NCBI GenBank assembly: GCA_036489885.1
Contig: DASXEW010000003.1
Span: 1,984,001-2,048,000, forward strand
Length of the DNA: 64,000 bases
Reading direction: 5' to 3'
DNA from: Candidatus Baltobacteraceae bacterium
Lineage (GTDB): Bacteria > Vulcanimicrobiota > Vulcanimicrobiia > Vulcanimicrobiales > Vulcanimicrobiaceae
Position numbers and translations under genes: made by a program. The notes beneath the pieces are model-generated. The model searched no databases. It had not been told where the DNA came from and was given only the letters and a program-made list of their open reading frames with translations. Shown here piece after piece: positions 45,659-52,747 of this stretch (the first letter of the stretch is position 1; every line of letters starts with the position of its first letter).

Positions 45659-45746
45659 GGGTAGGTGGTCGAGTGGTTAAAGGCACCAGACTGTAAATCT
45701 GGCACGCGAAAGCGTTACGCTGGTTCAAATCCAGCCCTGCCCACCA
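45659..45746 (+). tRNA. tRNA-Tyr(GUA)
   Basis: Class II cloverleaf with acceptor GGGTAGG/CCTGCCC (one G-U), anticodon stem CCAGA/TCTGG with loop CTGTAAA (anticodon GTA), long variable arm ACGCGAAAGCGTTACGC, and T arm TGGTTCAAATCCA. CCA is encoded. Length 88 nt. Confidence 0.96.
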
Positions 45747-45752
45747 GTTTTC

Positions 45753-45826
45753 GCGGGTGTTGCATAGTGGTAATGCCCTTGCCTTCCAAGCAAGAGATGC
45801 GAGTTCGATTCTCGCCACCCGCTCCA
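45753..45826 (+). tRNA. tRNA-Gly(UCC)
   Basis: Acceptor GCGGGTG/CACCCGC, anticodon stem CTTGC/GCAAG with loop CTTCCAA (anticodon TCC), T arm GAGTTCGATTCTC, and encoded CCA. It starts 6 nt after tRNA-Tyr and ends 11 nt before the livH ATG. Confidence 0.96.
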
Positions 45827-45837
45827 AGGATTCGCGA

Positions 45838-46704
45838 ATGCACGTCGTCCAGCTGCTAGTCAACGGAATTTTGCTGGGCGGCGTGTTCGCACTTTCGGCG
45901 CTGGGCTTCAACATTATTTTTGGCGTCATGCGCGTCGTGAATCTCGCGCACGGCGATTTCGTCGTGTTGGCCGCGATGCTGTGTGCGTTCATCTTTGGCG
46001 CAATCGGAATCAATCCGTTAATCGTGCTTCCAGCGGTGATCGTGATCGGATTTCTCGCGGGCGCTGCGATCCACCGGTTTCTGCTGCGCAAGCTTCCGGG
46101 CGAGATAGCATCCGCGGAAGCCTCATCGCTCACATTGACGTTCGGGCTCTCGTTCTTTCTTGCCGGCGGTGGGCTGGCCGTGTTCGGCGGCTCGTTTCGT
46201 TCCGTTCCGTATCTGACCGGCGCGTTCCAGATCGACGGGATCTCGGTTCCGCAGGCTAAGCTGCTCGCATTCGTTGCAGCGCTCGTGCTTGCAGTGCTGC
46301 TCGGCGCGTTCTTGCGTTTCACGCGTCTCGGTTGCGCAATACGCGCGACGAGCCAACACGTCGAGGGCGCACTCGCGTGCGGCGTCGACATCGATCGCGT
46401 CCGTACGCTCAGCTTCGCACTCGGCACGGCGGTCGCGGCTGCGGCCGGGACGCTGATGAGCATGATCTACAACTTGAACCCGCAGATGGGCGTCGAGTTC
46501 ACGGTCAACGCGTTTGCGGTCGTCGTGATCGGCGGGCTCGGCAACTACGCGGGGTGTATTCTCGGGGCAGTCATTCTCGGACTCGCGAATGAGTTCACAA
46601 GCTACTACGTCGGCGCGAGTTTGGCGGAAGCGGCGCCGTACGTACTGTTCATTCTCGTATCGCTATTGCGGCCTTCCGGACTGCTCGGGCGGCGAACGGC
46701 GTGA
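45838..46704 (+). CDS. livH: Branched-chain amino-acid ABC permease LivH
   Basis: 288 residues, about eight membrane helices. QLLVNGILLGGVFALSALGF and NIIFGVMRVVNLAHGDFVVL at the N-terminus and FAVVVIGGLGNYAGCILGAV near 235 are LivH signatures. ATG at 45838 is preceded by AGGA, which directly follows the tRNA-Gly CCA, so it appears cotranscribed with the tRNAs. Overlaps livM by 4 nt (GTGA). Together with livM it forms the transmembrane channel. Confidence 0.93.
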   Translation: MHVVQLLVNGILLGGVFALSALGFNIIFGVMRVVNLAHGDFVVLAAMLCAFIFGAIGINPLIVLPAVIVIGFLAGAAIHRFLLRKLPGEIASAEASSLTLTFGLSFFLAGGGLAVFGGSFRSVPYLTGAFQIDGISVPQAKLLAFVAALVLAVLLGAFLRFTRLGCAIRATSQHVEGALACGVDIDRVRTLSFALGTAVAAAAGTLMSMIYNLNPQMGVEFTVNAFAVVVIGGLGNYAGCILGAVILGLANEFTSYYVGASLAEAAPYVLFILVSLLRPSGLLGRRTA

Positions 46705-47615
46705 AGCGGCTCGGCTGGCCGCTTGCGATCCTGGCGGTGATTGCGCTTATCATCGCGCCGCTTCGCTTAAACGGCTACTTCGTGAACCTCATCTATATAA
46801 CGATGGTTTACGTCGGCCTTGCGTACGGTTGGAACATCATCTCCGGCTACGCGGGGTACTTCTCGTTCGGACAGATCACGTTCTTCGGTTTGGGCGCGTA
46901 CGCGACCGGATTCCTGATCAACTACCTCCACTGGTATTGGATGCTCGCTGCCCTCGGCGGTGGTCTCGTCGCGCTTGCCTTTGCCTTTCCGCTCGGGTAC
47001 GTGATGCTGCGTTTGCGTGGCCCGTTCTTCGCGATGGGAATGTTCGGCATGGCGCAAACGGTGCGCGTGCTCATTACAGCTTTCCCGGCGACGGGCGCGG
47101 GCGCAGGCCTTTTCCTGCCACCCGGAAGCGACATTACCGCCGTCTATTACTGGACGCTGGCCGTTACGCTCGGCGCGCTCGCGCTGACGATCTGGATCGA
47201 TCGCAGCGCATTCGGCCTACGCTTGCAAGCGCTGCGTGAAGACGAACAAGTCGCGGGCACCCTCGCCGTCAACGTCACGCGCGAGAAGATTTACGCGTTT
47301 GCGATGAGCGCCGTGATTCCAGGGTTGCTCGGCGGCGGGTTCGTCTATTTCTTGACGTACATCGAGCCGGATGCCGCGTTTTCATCGCGGCTCGATTTAC
47401 AATCGATCGTCATGACGATTCTGGGCGGCGTCGGGACGGTGTGGGGACCGCTTGTCGGCGGCGTCGTCATGACGCAAATCGCCGAGCAGCTGTGGGCCAA
47501 GTTCCCACAAGCATATCTGATGATTTTCGGCGGACTGTTGGTCGCTTTGCTCTTGCTCTTGCCGCGCGGCATCGTCCCAGCGCTGCGCGCGCGCTTCGGC
47601 ACCGCCGATGGGTGA
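46701..47615 (+). CDS. livM: Branched-chain amino-acid ABC permease LivM
   Basis: 304 residues, about eight helices. YNIISGYAGYFSFG-type block is present as WNIISGYAGYFSFGQITFF (about residues 37-56); FGLRLQALREDEQVAGTLAV near 172 and VMTILGGVGTVWGPLVGGVV near 235 are the coupling and family motifs. GTG start at 46701 overlaps livH. It overlaps livG by 8 nt. Confidence 0.93.
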   Translation: MKRLGWPLAILAVIALIIAPLRLNGYFVNLIYITMVYVGLAYGWNIISGYAGYFSFGQITFFGLGAYATGFLINYLHWYWMLAALGGGLVALAFAFPLGYVMLRLRGPFFAMGMFGMAQTVRVLITAFPATGAGAGLFLPPGSDITAVYYWTLAVTLGALALTIWIDRSAFGLRLQALREDEQVAGTLAVNVTREKIYAFAMSAVIPGLLGGGFVYFLTYIEPDAAFSSRLDLQSIVMTILGGVGTVWGPLVGGVVMTQIAEQLWAKFPQAYLMIFGGLLVALLLLLPRGIVPALRARFGTADG

Positions 47616-48345
47616 AGCGCTGCTGGTCGTCGACAGCGTCTCGGTCGCTTTCGGCGGCGTCGAAGCCTTGAGTGGTGTTTCGCTCGAGGTCCGCGCGGGA
47701 GAAGTGTTCTGCTTGATCGGCCCAAACGGCGCCGGAAAGACGACGCTCTTCAACGTGATCAGCGGAATCGTGCGCCCTTCTTCGGGCGACGTACGTTTTC
47801 TCGGCGCGTCGATCTTGGGTTGGCCTTCGCATCGAATCGCCTCGGCCGGCGTCGCACGCACCTATCAAATCGTTCGCCCGTTCGGTGCGCTTAGCGTGCT
47901 CGACAACGTCGCGGTCGGCGCGCTCGCGCATGCGCGTTCTAAGAAGCTGGCGCGCGCCGCCGCTCGCGAAATCGTCGAGTTCGTCGGCCTTGGACATCTT
48001 GCGCGCCGTCGCGCATCGACGTTGACGCTCACGCAGCGCAAACGCCTTGAAGTCGCGCGGGCGCTCGCGCTGCAGCCCAAGCTGTTGCTGCTCGACGAAG
48101 TAATGGCCGGTTTGACGCCGACCGAAATGGACGCCATGGCCGAGTTCATCGCGGAGCTCGGCAAACGCGGGATCGGGACGGTCTGCGGTATCGAGCACGT
48201 CATGCGGCTCGTGATGCGCATCTCGCAGCGGATCGTGGTGCTCGACGCTGGGAAGAACATCGCCGAAGGCAATCCTCGAGCAATCGTTTCGGATCCGCGC
48301 GTCATCGAAGCGTATCTCGGCGCGCCGATCACCGAGGCTCCCTAG
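47608..48345 (+). CDS. livG: Branched-chain amino-acid ABC ATPase LivG
   Basis: 245 residues. Walker A is GPNGAGKTT (about 36-44), the Q-loop region is RTYQIVRPF, and Walker B is LLLLDEVMAGLTPTE with VMAGL as the LivG-typical D-loop. The ABC signature reads STLTLTQRKRLEVARAL, where LSGGQ is replaced by LTLTQ, a noticeable departure. IEHVMRLVM supplies the switch His. It ends one base into the livF GTG. Confidence 0.92.
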   Translation: MGEALLVVDSVSVAFGGVEALSGVSLEVRAGEVFCLIGPNGAGKTTLFNVISGIVRPSSGDVRFLGASILGWPSHRIASAGVARTYQIVRPFGALSVLDNVAVGALAHARSKKLARAAAREIVEFVGLGHLARRRASTLTLTQRKRLEVARALALQPKLLLLDEVMAGLTPTEMDAMAEFIAELGKRGIGTVCGIEHVMRLVMRISQRIVVLDAGKNIAEGNPRAIVSDPRVIEAYLGAPITEAP

Positions 48346-49058
48346 TGGCACTGCTTGAAGCATCGGGTCTCGAAGCGGCGTACGGCGACTTTAAGGCCTT
48401 GCACGGCGTTTCGTTCACGATCGAGCGCGGCGAGATCGTCAGCATCGTCGGTGCGAACGGGGCCGGCAAAACGACGACGCTCAAATCGCTGCTCGGGATC
48501 ATGCGCCCGTCGGCCGGCACGATTATCTTCGACGGCGCTCGTATCGATGGGTGCAGGCCGGCCGATATCGTCGAGCGCGGGCTCGCGCTCGTTCCGGAAG
48601 GGCGTAATCTCTTTCGCGAGATGTCGGTCGAGGAAAATATTGCAATGGGCGCGCACGTGCCGCGCGCGCACAATGGGATGCGCGAGCGAATGCAGCAGAT
48701 GTTCGAGCAGTTTCCGATGCTAGCGCAACGCCGCCGTCAAGCCGCCGGAACGCTCTCCGGCGGACAGCAGCAGATTGTCGCCATCGCCCGTGCGCTGATG
48801 TCGGAGCCGAGCGTCTTACTGATGGATGAGCCGTCGCTCGGACTCGCTCCGAAAGTGACGCTCGAAGTCTTTGGGCTCATTCGCCTGATCAATGCGCGCG
48901 GAATCGCCGTCGTGCTCGTGGAGCAAAACGTCGTCCAGGCGCTTGATCTCGCGTCGCGCGCGTACGTTATAAGCGAAGGACGGACGGTAATGGAAGGCGC
49001 GGCGGCCGAGATTCGCGCGAATGAAGACGTGAAGCGCCGCTTCCTAGGAGAGGTTTGA
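48345..49058 (+). CDS. livF: Branched-chain amino-acid ABC ATPase LivF
   Basis: 237 residues. Walker A GANGAGKTT (about 38-46), signature TLSGGQQQIVAIARAL, Walker B LLMDEPSLGLAPK and switch-region VLVEQNVVQALDLASRAYVI are canonical for LivF. It pairs with the unusual-signature LivG, so this subunit probably completes the consensus ATP site. GTG at 48345 overlaps the livG stop by one base. LivK follows after 21 nt. Confidence 0.94.
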   Translation: MALLEASGLEAAYGDFKALHGVSFTIERGEIVSIVGANGAGKTTTLKSLLGIMRPSAGTIIFDGARIDGCRPADIVERGLALVPEGRNLFREMSVEENIAMGAHVPRAHNGMRERMQQMFEQFPMLAQRRRQAAGTLSGGQQQIVAIARALMSEPSVLLMDEPSLGLAPKVTLEVFGLIRLINARGIAVVLVEQNVVQALDLASRAYVISEGRTVMEGAAAEIRANEDVKRRFLGEV

Positions 49059-49079
49059 GGACTGCGCCAATCGGAGCGC

Positions 49080-50273
49080 ATGAAGAGAGAAGGCTTTCTT
49101 GGGGGAATTGCTGCCGGAACCGCGGCGGCAGGTTTGGGAATTTGGCCGGCGTCCGCGCAGAGCAATCCGATTACGTTGGGCGCTGCAGTCTCGCTGAGCG
49201 GTATCTTTTCGGACGGCGGGCACTACTCGCTCGAGGGCTACCAGCTCGGTATCTCGCACGTCAACGCGCAAGGAGGGGTGCTTGGGCGTCAGCTCGCGCT
49301 CAAGTATTACGACGATCAGAGCGCGCCGGCGACCGGCGTGCGCTTGTACGAGCGTCTTATCAACGAAGACAAAGTCGACATTGTAACCGGCCCGTATGGG
49401 ACCGCGATCTCGGCACCGGCTGCGAACGTCGCGGCGCGCTATAAGATGCCAATGCTCATGCCGGAGACCGCCGACGTCGTGATGTTCAGCCGCGGCAACC
49501 GGTATATTTTTCAGGGTCTTGGTCCGGTCCAGACCTATTTGTATGGACTACTCTCGATTGCACACGATCACGGTTTCAAGAAACTCGCGGTAATCGGCGG
49601 CGACACGGCATTTCCGCACTCGCTTGCAAACGCAACGCCGGAAGTGATGCGCGGTTTCGGACAAGGGATCGTCTATCAAGAGTATTATCCCGGCAACGCA
49701 AGCGATTTCTCGTCGGTCGTCGAGAAAGTGCGCTCCTCAGGCGCGGAAGTCGTGCTGGCGATGGCGTTCCCAACAGATTCGCTTGGCTTGATTCGTCAGC
49801 TCAAGCAGTCCAACTTCGCGCCGAAGATGTTCTATGAAGCGATTGGCGCATCGGATCCGCTCTTTGTGAAGAGCGTCGGGCGCGACTGCGACGGAACGTT
49901 CTCGGCCGTGGCGTGGAACTTCGCGGCAAAAACGCCGGAGAACGAGCGCTTCGTCAAAGATTATCGCGAGATGCATCATCGCGATCCGGATTATCACGCT
50001 GCGTCGAACTACTCGGCGATCATGCTTTATGCCGAAGCGATCAAGCGTGCCGGCTCACTCGATCAAGAGAAGATCCGCGATGCGTTTTCGAAGATGCGCG
50101 TGCACACGCTGCTCGGCAACTATCGCGTCAACGAGCAAGGTATCCAGCTTGGGTATACGTCGTTCATCGTGCAGTGGCAAAAGGGTCAGCAAGTGATCGT
50201 GTATCCGGGTAACGCTCCGGGCGCCGGCAAACCGGTCGTGCCCTTCCCCTTGTGGTCTGATCCGAATCGTTGA
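49080..50273 (+). CDS. Branched-chain amino-acid-type substrate-binding protein
   Basis: 397 residues. A signal peptide ends near PASAQS. ITLGAAVSLSGIFSDGGHYS is the LivK-type opening, followed by LEGYQLGISHVNAQGGVLGR, YDDQSAPATGVRLYERLI and IVTGPYGTAISAPAANVAAR. GGAG precedes ATG by 3 nt. As the final transport gene of the liv operon it determines specificity; the family also binds amides, urea and aromatics, so 'branched-chain amino acid' is only the default. It overlaps the ridA-like TTG start by 4 nt. Confidence 0.9.
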   Translation: MKREGFLGGIAAGTAAAGLGIWPASAQSNPITLGAAVSLSGIFSDGGHYSLEGYQLGISHVNAQGGVLGRQLALKYYDDQSAPATGVRLYERLINEDKVDIVTGPYGTAISAPAANVAARYKMPMLMPETADVVMFSRGNRYIFQGLGPVQTYLYGLLSIAHDHGFKKLAVIGGDTAFPHSLANATPEVMRGFGQGIVYQEYYPGNASDFSSVVEKVRSSGAEVVLAMAFPTDSLGLIRQLKQSNFAPKMFYEAIGASDPLFVKSVGRDCDGTFSAVAWNFAAKTPENERFVKDYREMHHRDPDYHAASNYSAIMLYAEAIKRAGSLDQEKIRDAFSKMRVHTLLGNYRVNEQGIQLGYTSFIVQWQKGQQVIVYPGNAPGAGKPVVPFPLWSDPNR

Positions 50274-50698
50274 GCCTGGAAGTCATCCATCACGAGGGTT
50301 ACGATCCGGCGATCAACTCGCTGTTCGTTCCCGCGATCAAGGTGGCTAGCGGAAAGCTCGTGTTTATATCCGGCGTCCACGCGGCGCCGGTGTATCACGA
50401 TCATCCGCACATTCCCGAACAGTTCGATAAGATTCCGACCGATGCGGGCGAGCAAGCGAAGCTGGCGTTCTCGCACTTGTCGCTCGCGCTGAAAGCCGCG
50501 GGGTGCACGCCGCAAAACGTCGTCATGCTCACGCGATTCTTGACGAACATCGGTGAGGATCAGGATGCCGTGAACCGCGTCCAGGGCGAGTTCTTCAAGG
50601 GGCACTTGCCCACGAGTACGACCGTGGAAGTGAAGCGGATGGCGACGGATCCGCGCCTCAAGCTTGAAATTACCGTTATTGCCGTAGCGCCCGAGTAA
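50270..50698 (+). CDS. RidA/YjgF-family protein
   Basis: 142 residues of a single RidA (YER057c/UK114) fold. LVFISGVHAAPVYHD and AGEQAKLAFSHLSLALKAAG are typical; STTVEVKRMATDPRLKLEIT ends the protein. RidA hydrolyses reactive enamine/imine intermediates of amino-acid metabolism; the key Arg of the canonical clade is in a changed context (VKRMATDP), so it may belong to another Rid subgroup. TTG start overlaps the binding-protein stop (TTGA), linking imine detoxification to amino-acid uptake. Confidence 0.85.
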   Translation: MSLEVIHHEGYDPAINSLFVPAIKVASGKLVFISGVHAAPVYHDHPHIPEQFDKIPTDAGEQAKLAFSHLSLALKAAGCTPQNVVMLTRFLTNIGEDQDAVNRVQGEFFKGHLPTSTTVEVKRMATDPRLKLEITVIAVAPE

Positions 50699-50762
50699 AT
50701 TAACGGATAGAATTGCAGGGCGAGCCGGTCGAAGGCAGTAGACTACGCGGCCCGCACAGAGT

Positions 50763-50837
50763 GCCGCCGTAGCTTAGCGGTAAAGCACCTCGTTGGTAAC
50801 GAGGAGACCATGGGTTCAATCCCCATCGGCGGCTCCA
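50763..50837 (+). tRNA. tRNA-Thr(GGU)
   Basis: Acceptor GCCGCCG/CGGCGGC, D arm GCTTAGCGGTAAAGC, anticodon stem CCTCG/CGAGG with loop TTGGTAA (anticodon GGT), T arm GGGTTCAATCCC and encoded CCA. It is followed 8 nt later by a strong terminator. Confidence 0.96.
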
Positions 50838-50845
50838 GACTCCGA

Positions 50846-50880
50846 AACAGCCTTGACATGAAAAATGTCAGGGTTGTTTT
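50846..50880 (+). terminator. Rho-independent terminator after tRNA-Thr(GGU)
   Basis: AACAGCCTTGACAT (50846-50859) pairs along its full 14 bp with ATGTCAGGGTTGTT (50865-50878), using two G-U pairs, around a GAAAA loop. The stem ends in GTTTTC. It is the strongest hairpin terminator I can see in the window. Confidence 0.85.
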
Positions 50881-50882
50881 CG

Positions 50883-51190
50883 TCAAAGCGATAGTCTTTT
50901 GCCCAGTTGATCGTCTTGCGCATATTGTTTGCCGGAGCGGCGACGCGCAGCGAAGCGGCACCTAGCGTGACTTGTCTGGGCAATAGACGGCAAAGGCGTC
51001 GATCCTACCGCGGTAATGAGCCGGTAATGCGCCGCGATGAGAGTGGCTCGAATAACAATTGAAAAAGATAACGCCCCGTCGCAAGCGGCCGGTCTTTACC
51101 TGAATACGGTAAGTAGTCCCAGTTCCATTATCGAGGATGATATCGTACGGAGCACAGTCCAACTGCGTGGCCTTACCAATTTGTTGCGAA
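50883..51190 (-). pseudogene. Decayed PD-(D/E)XK endonuclease of the group I intron-associated type
   Basis: The middle part reads YDIILDNGTGTTYRIQVKTG followed by RLRRGVIFFNCYS, with the D...QVK catalytic pattern of the PDDEXK_5 family, and DAFAVYCPDKSR. A TAG interrupts after SR (about 50962), and the remaining C-terminal half (LRVAAPANNMRKTINWAKDY) continues in another frame of the same strand. The N-terminus lacks a start and appears shortened. It fills most of the 390 nt between tRNA-Thr and the third TPR-ATP-grasp gene. I see nothing else in this interval apart from the terminator at 50846-50880. Confidence 0.75.
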
Positions 51191-51228
51191 ATTGTTGCTG
51201 TTTAACGAACCGGTAGGCTGAGCTCGGG

Positions 51229-52623
51229 TTAAACGCCGGTCGCGAGTGTAAGCATCGATTCAACCGCATCAAGTGCGCGGTGAACGGCGCTGCGGCGGTA
51301 TTCCCACATCTTTGCGACCGGCTCCGGCGGAATCGTCATCGTCGCATTGGCTTCGAAGAGCAACAGATTTCCATTGCGGTCGAGTCCAAAATCGACGCCG
51401 GCATAATCAAGGTCGAGCGCTGCGCCGATCGCGTCGAGGGCGGCCGTTGCCACGGGTCCGATCGCTTCGGGCATATATTCAAGGAAGGCAGCTTCCTCAA
51501 AACGGGATGTCGCTTCGCGCGCATTGTCGGCGGTGAAATAGTGGACCATCCACGTGGACGTGATAGCGAGGTGCAACGGATAGACTTGCCCGCCGACGAT
51601 CATCGCGCGGTACTTCCGAACCTTCCCGTCGACTTTGCGTGCGTCGAGAAACTCGATCGCAAGCACTTCCGCACCCGGCAGACGAGACAGTGCGGCGCGA
51701 ACGCCGCCGGAATCTTCGATCCGGACGAAGTGGTCGCCCGAATGATGCCCGGGCGCGCGCAACAGGAACGGAAACGCAAATCCAGCTTGCGCAAATACTT
51801 CGGCCGGATCTCCATCGAGCGCCCCGCGTGAAAAAAGCTGGATGCGCGGCGCAACGACGCCGGGCAGCGCACCCAGCCGGTAAGCGTTCTCAATCCGTGT
51901 CGTTCGCAAAACGGATGCCGGTTTATTCAGAACGTGCTTTGATGTCCTACGCGTAAGCTCGGCCGCTGCGTCGAGTGCAGCTGCGCAACGATCGGCGTCG
52001 CCGATCGCATTAAAAACGAGATCGTGTTCGGGAAGCTGCATCGCGGTATCGCTTACGTCGACAAACAGCTTAGTGATCGCGTACCGGTGATCGTCGAGAA
52101 TGTGGCGCAGATCGACGTTGCCGCCTGCCGACGACAAGAGCAGAAGAACGTCGGCAACGGGTTTGCCGTCCCCCCGATATGGAACGCGGTCGATGCTGCG
52201 ATCGCGGAAGCCGAGTTTGCGATGACGATCGGCGTTCGCATCATCGCCTAGTCGGACGAAGACCGCATTGAGACCCTGGTGTGCTTCGGCACAATCAGCG
52301 TCGAGTGCGAGCGCCGCTTCGAATGCATTGCGAGCGGCAGTGAGATTGCTGCCTTCCAGAAGCGCGACGCCGAGATTGACGTGCGCGGCCGGATTGTCCG
52401 GATGCCGCATAAGCGCTTCGCGATATGTTGCGAGAGCCGCGGCCGTGTGGCCGCTTCGGGCAAAGAGATTGCCGAGATTGTTGAGGGCGCCGAAATGGTG
52501 CGGGTCCACGTCCAGGACTGCAAAGTACGCGTTGCGGGCGTCCTCATCGCGACCCGATGCCTCGAGGTCTTTGGCTTCCTGGAAGAACGCTTCGGCGTCG
52601 TTGGGCACGGGTGGCCTTACCAT
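51229..52623 (-). CDS. TPR plus ATP-grasp ligase-like protein (paralog 3)
   Basis: 464 residues from ATG at 52623. The TPR units (about residues 5-120; HFGALNNLGNLFARSGHTAA, HPDNPAAHVNLGVALLEGSN) are followed by the pre-ATP-grasp region (LVFNAIGDADRCAAALDAAA, VLNKPASVLRTTRIENAYRL) and the ATP-grasp domain (FPFLLRAPGHHSGDHFVRIE, KYRAMIVGGQVYPLHLAITS, LDLDYAGVDFGLDRNGNLLL, then FEANATM). The reading frame stays open upstream to GTG at 52677, but those 18 codons are the REP-like unit, so the inner ATG is preferred. The order of motifs is the same as in the genes at 4439 and 40344. Confidence 0.8.
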   Translation of the reverse strand: MVRPPVPNDAEAFFQEAKDLEASGRDEDARNAYFAVLDVDPHHFGALNNLGNLFARSGHTAAALATYREALMRHPDNPAAHVNLGVALLEGSNLTAARNAFEAALALDADCAEAHQGLNAVFVRLGDDANADRHRKLGFRDRSIDRVPYRGDGKPVADVLLLLSSAGGNVDLRHILDDHRYAITKLFVDVSDTAMQLPEHDLVFNAIGDADRCAAALDAAAELTRRTSKHVLNKPASVLRTTRIENAYRLGALPGVVAPRIQLFSRGALDGDPAEVFAQAGFAFPFLLRAPGHHSGDHFVRIEDSGGVRAALSRLPGAEVLAIEFLDARKVDGKVRKYRAMIVGGQVYPLHLAITSTWMVHYFTADNAREATSRFEEAAFLEYMPEAIGPVATAALDAIGAALDLDYAGVDFGLDRNGNLLLFEANATMTIPPEPVAKMWEYRRSAVHRALDAVESMLTLATGV

Positions 52624-52631
52624 CCAACACG

Positions 52632-52675
52632 GCCACTGTCCCTCGACCGGTGACGGTCGAGACGCTCGGAATGAC
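52632..52675. repeat. Single REP-like unit (third copy)
   Basis: Ends GCCACTGTCCCTCGA and ACGCTCGGAATGAC match the arms of the 4335-4454 element with single-base changes. The inner hairpin is different: CTCGACCG-GTGA-CGGTCGAG, a perfect 8-bp stem with a 4-nt loop. It abuts the start of the TPR-ATP-grasp paralog 3. Confidence 0.8.
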
Positions 52676-52747
52676 ACAGAGGTCGTTGCGCGGAAGTGGG
52701 CTGTTAGGGTAACCTAAAGACCCGCGTCGCCGTACCTACGAGGTCCT

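Noticed and set aside
45630-46463. A 277-residue minus-strand frame over tRNA-Tyr, tRNA-Gly and livH
   Set aside because: It crosses two tRNA genes and lies opposite a clear permease.
50743-50961. A 72-residue minus-strand frame overlapping tRNA-Thr(GGU)
   Set aside because: It covers a tRNA and terminator and matches only the shifted tail of the nuclease remnant in another frame.
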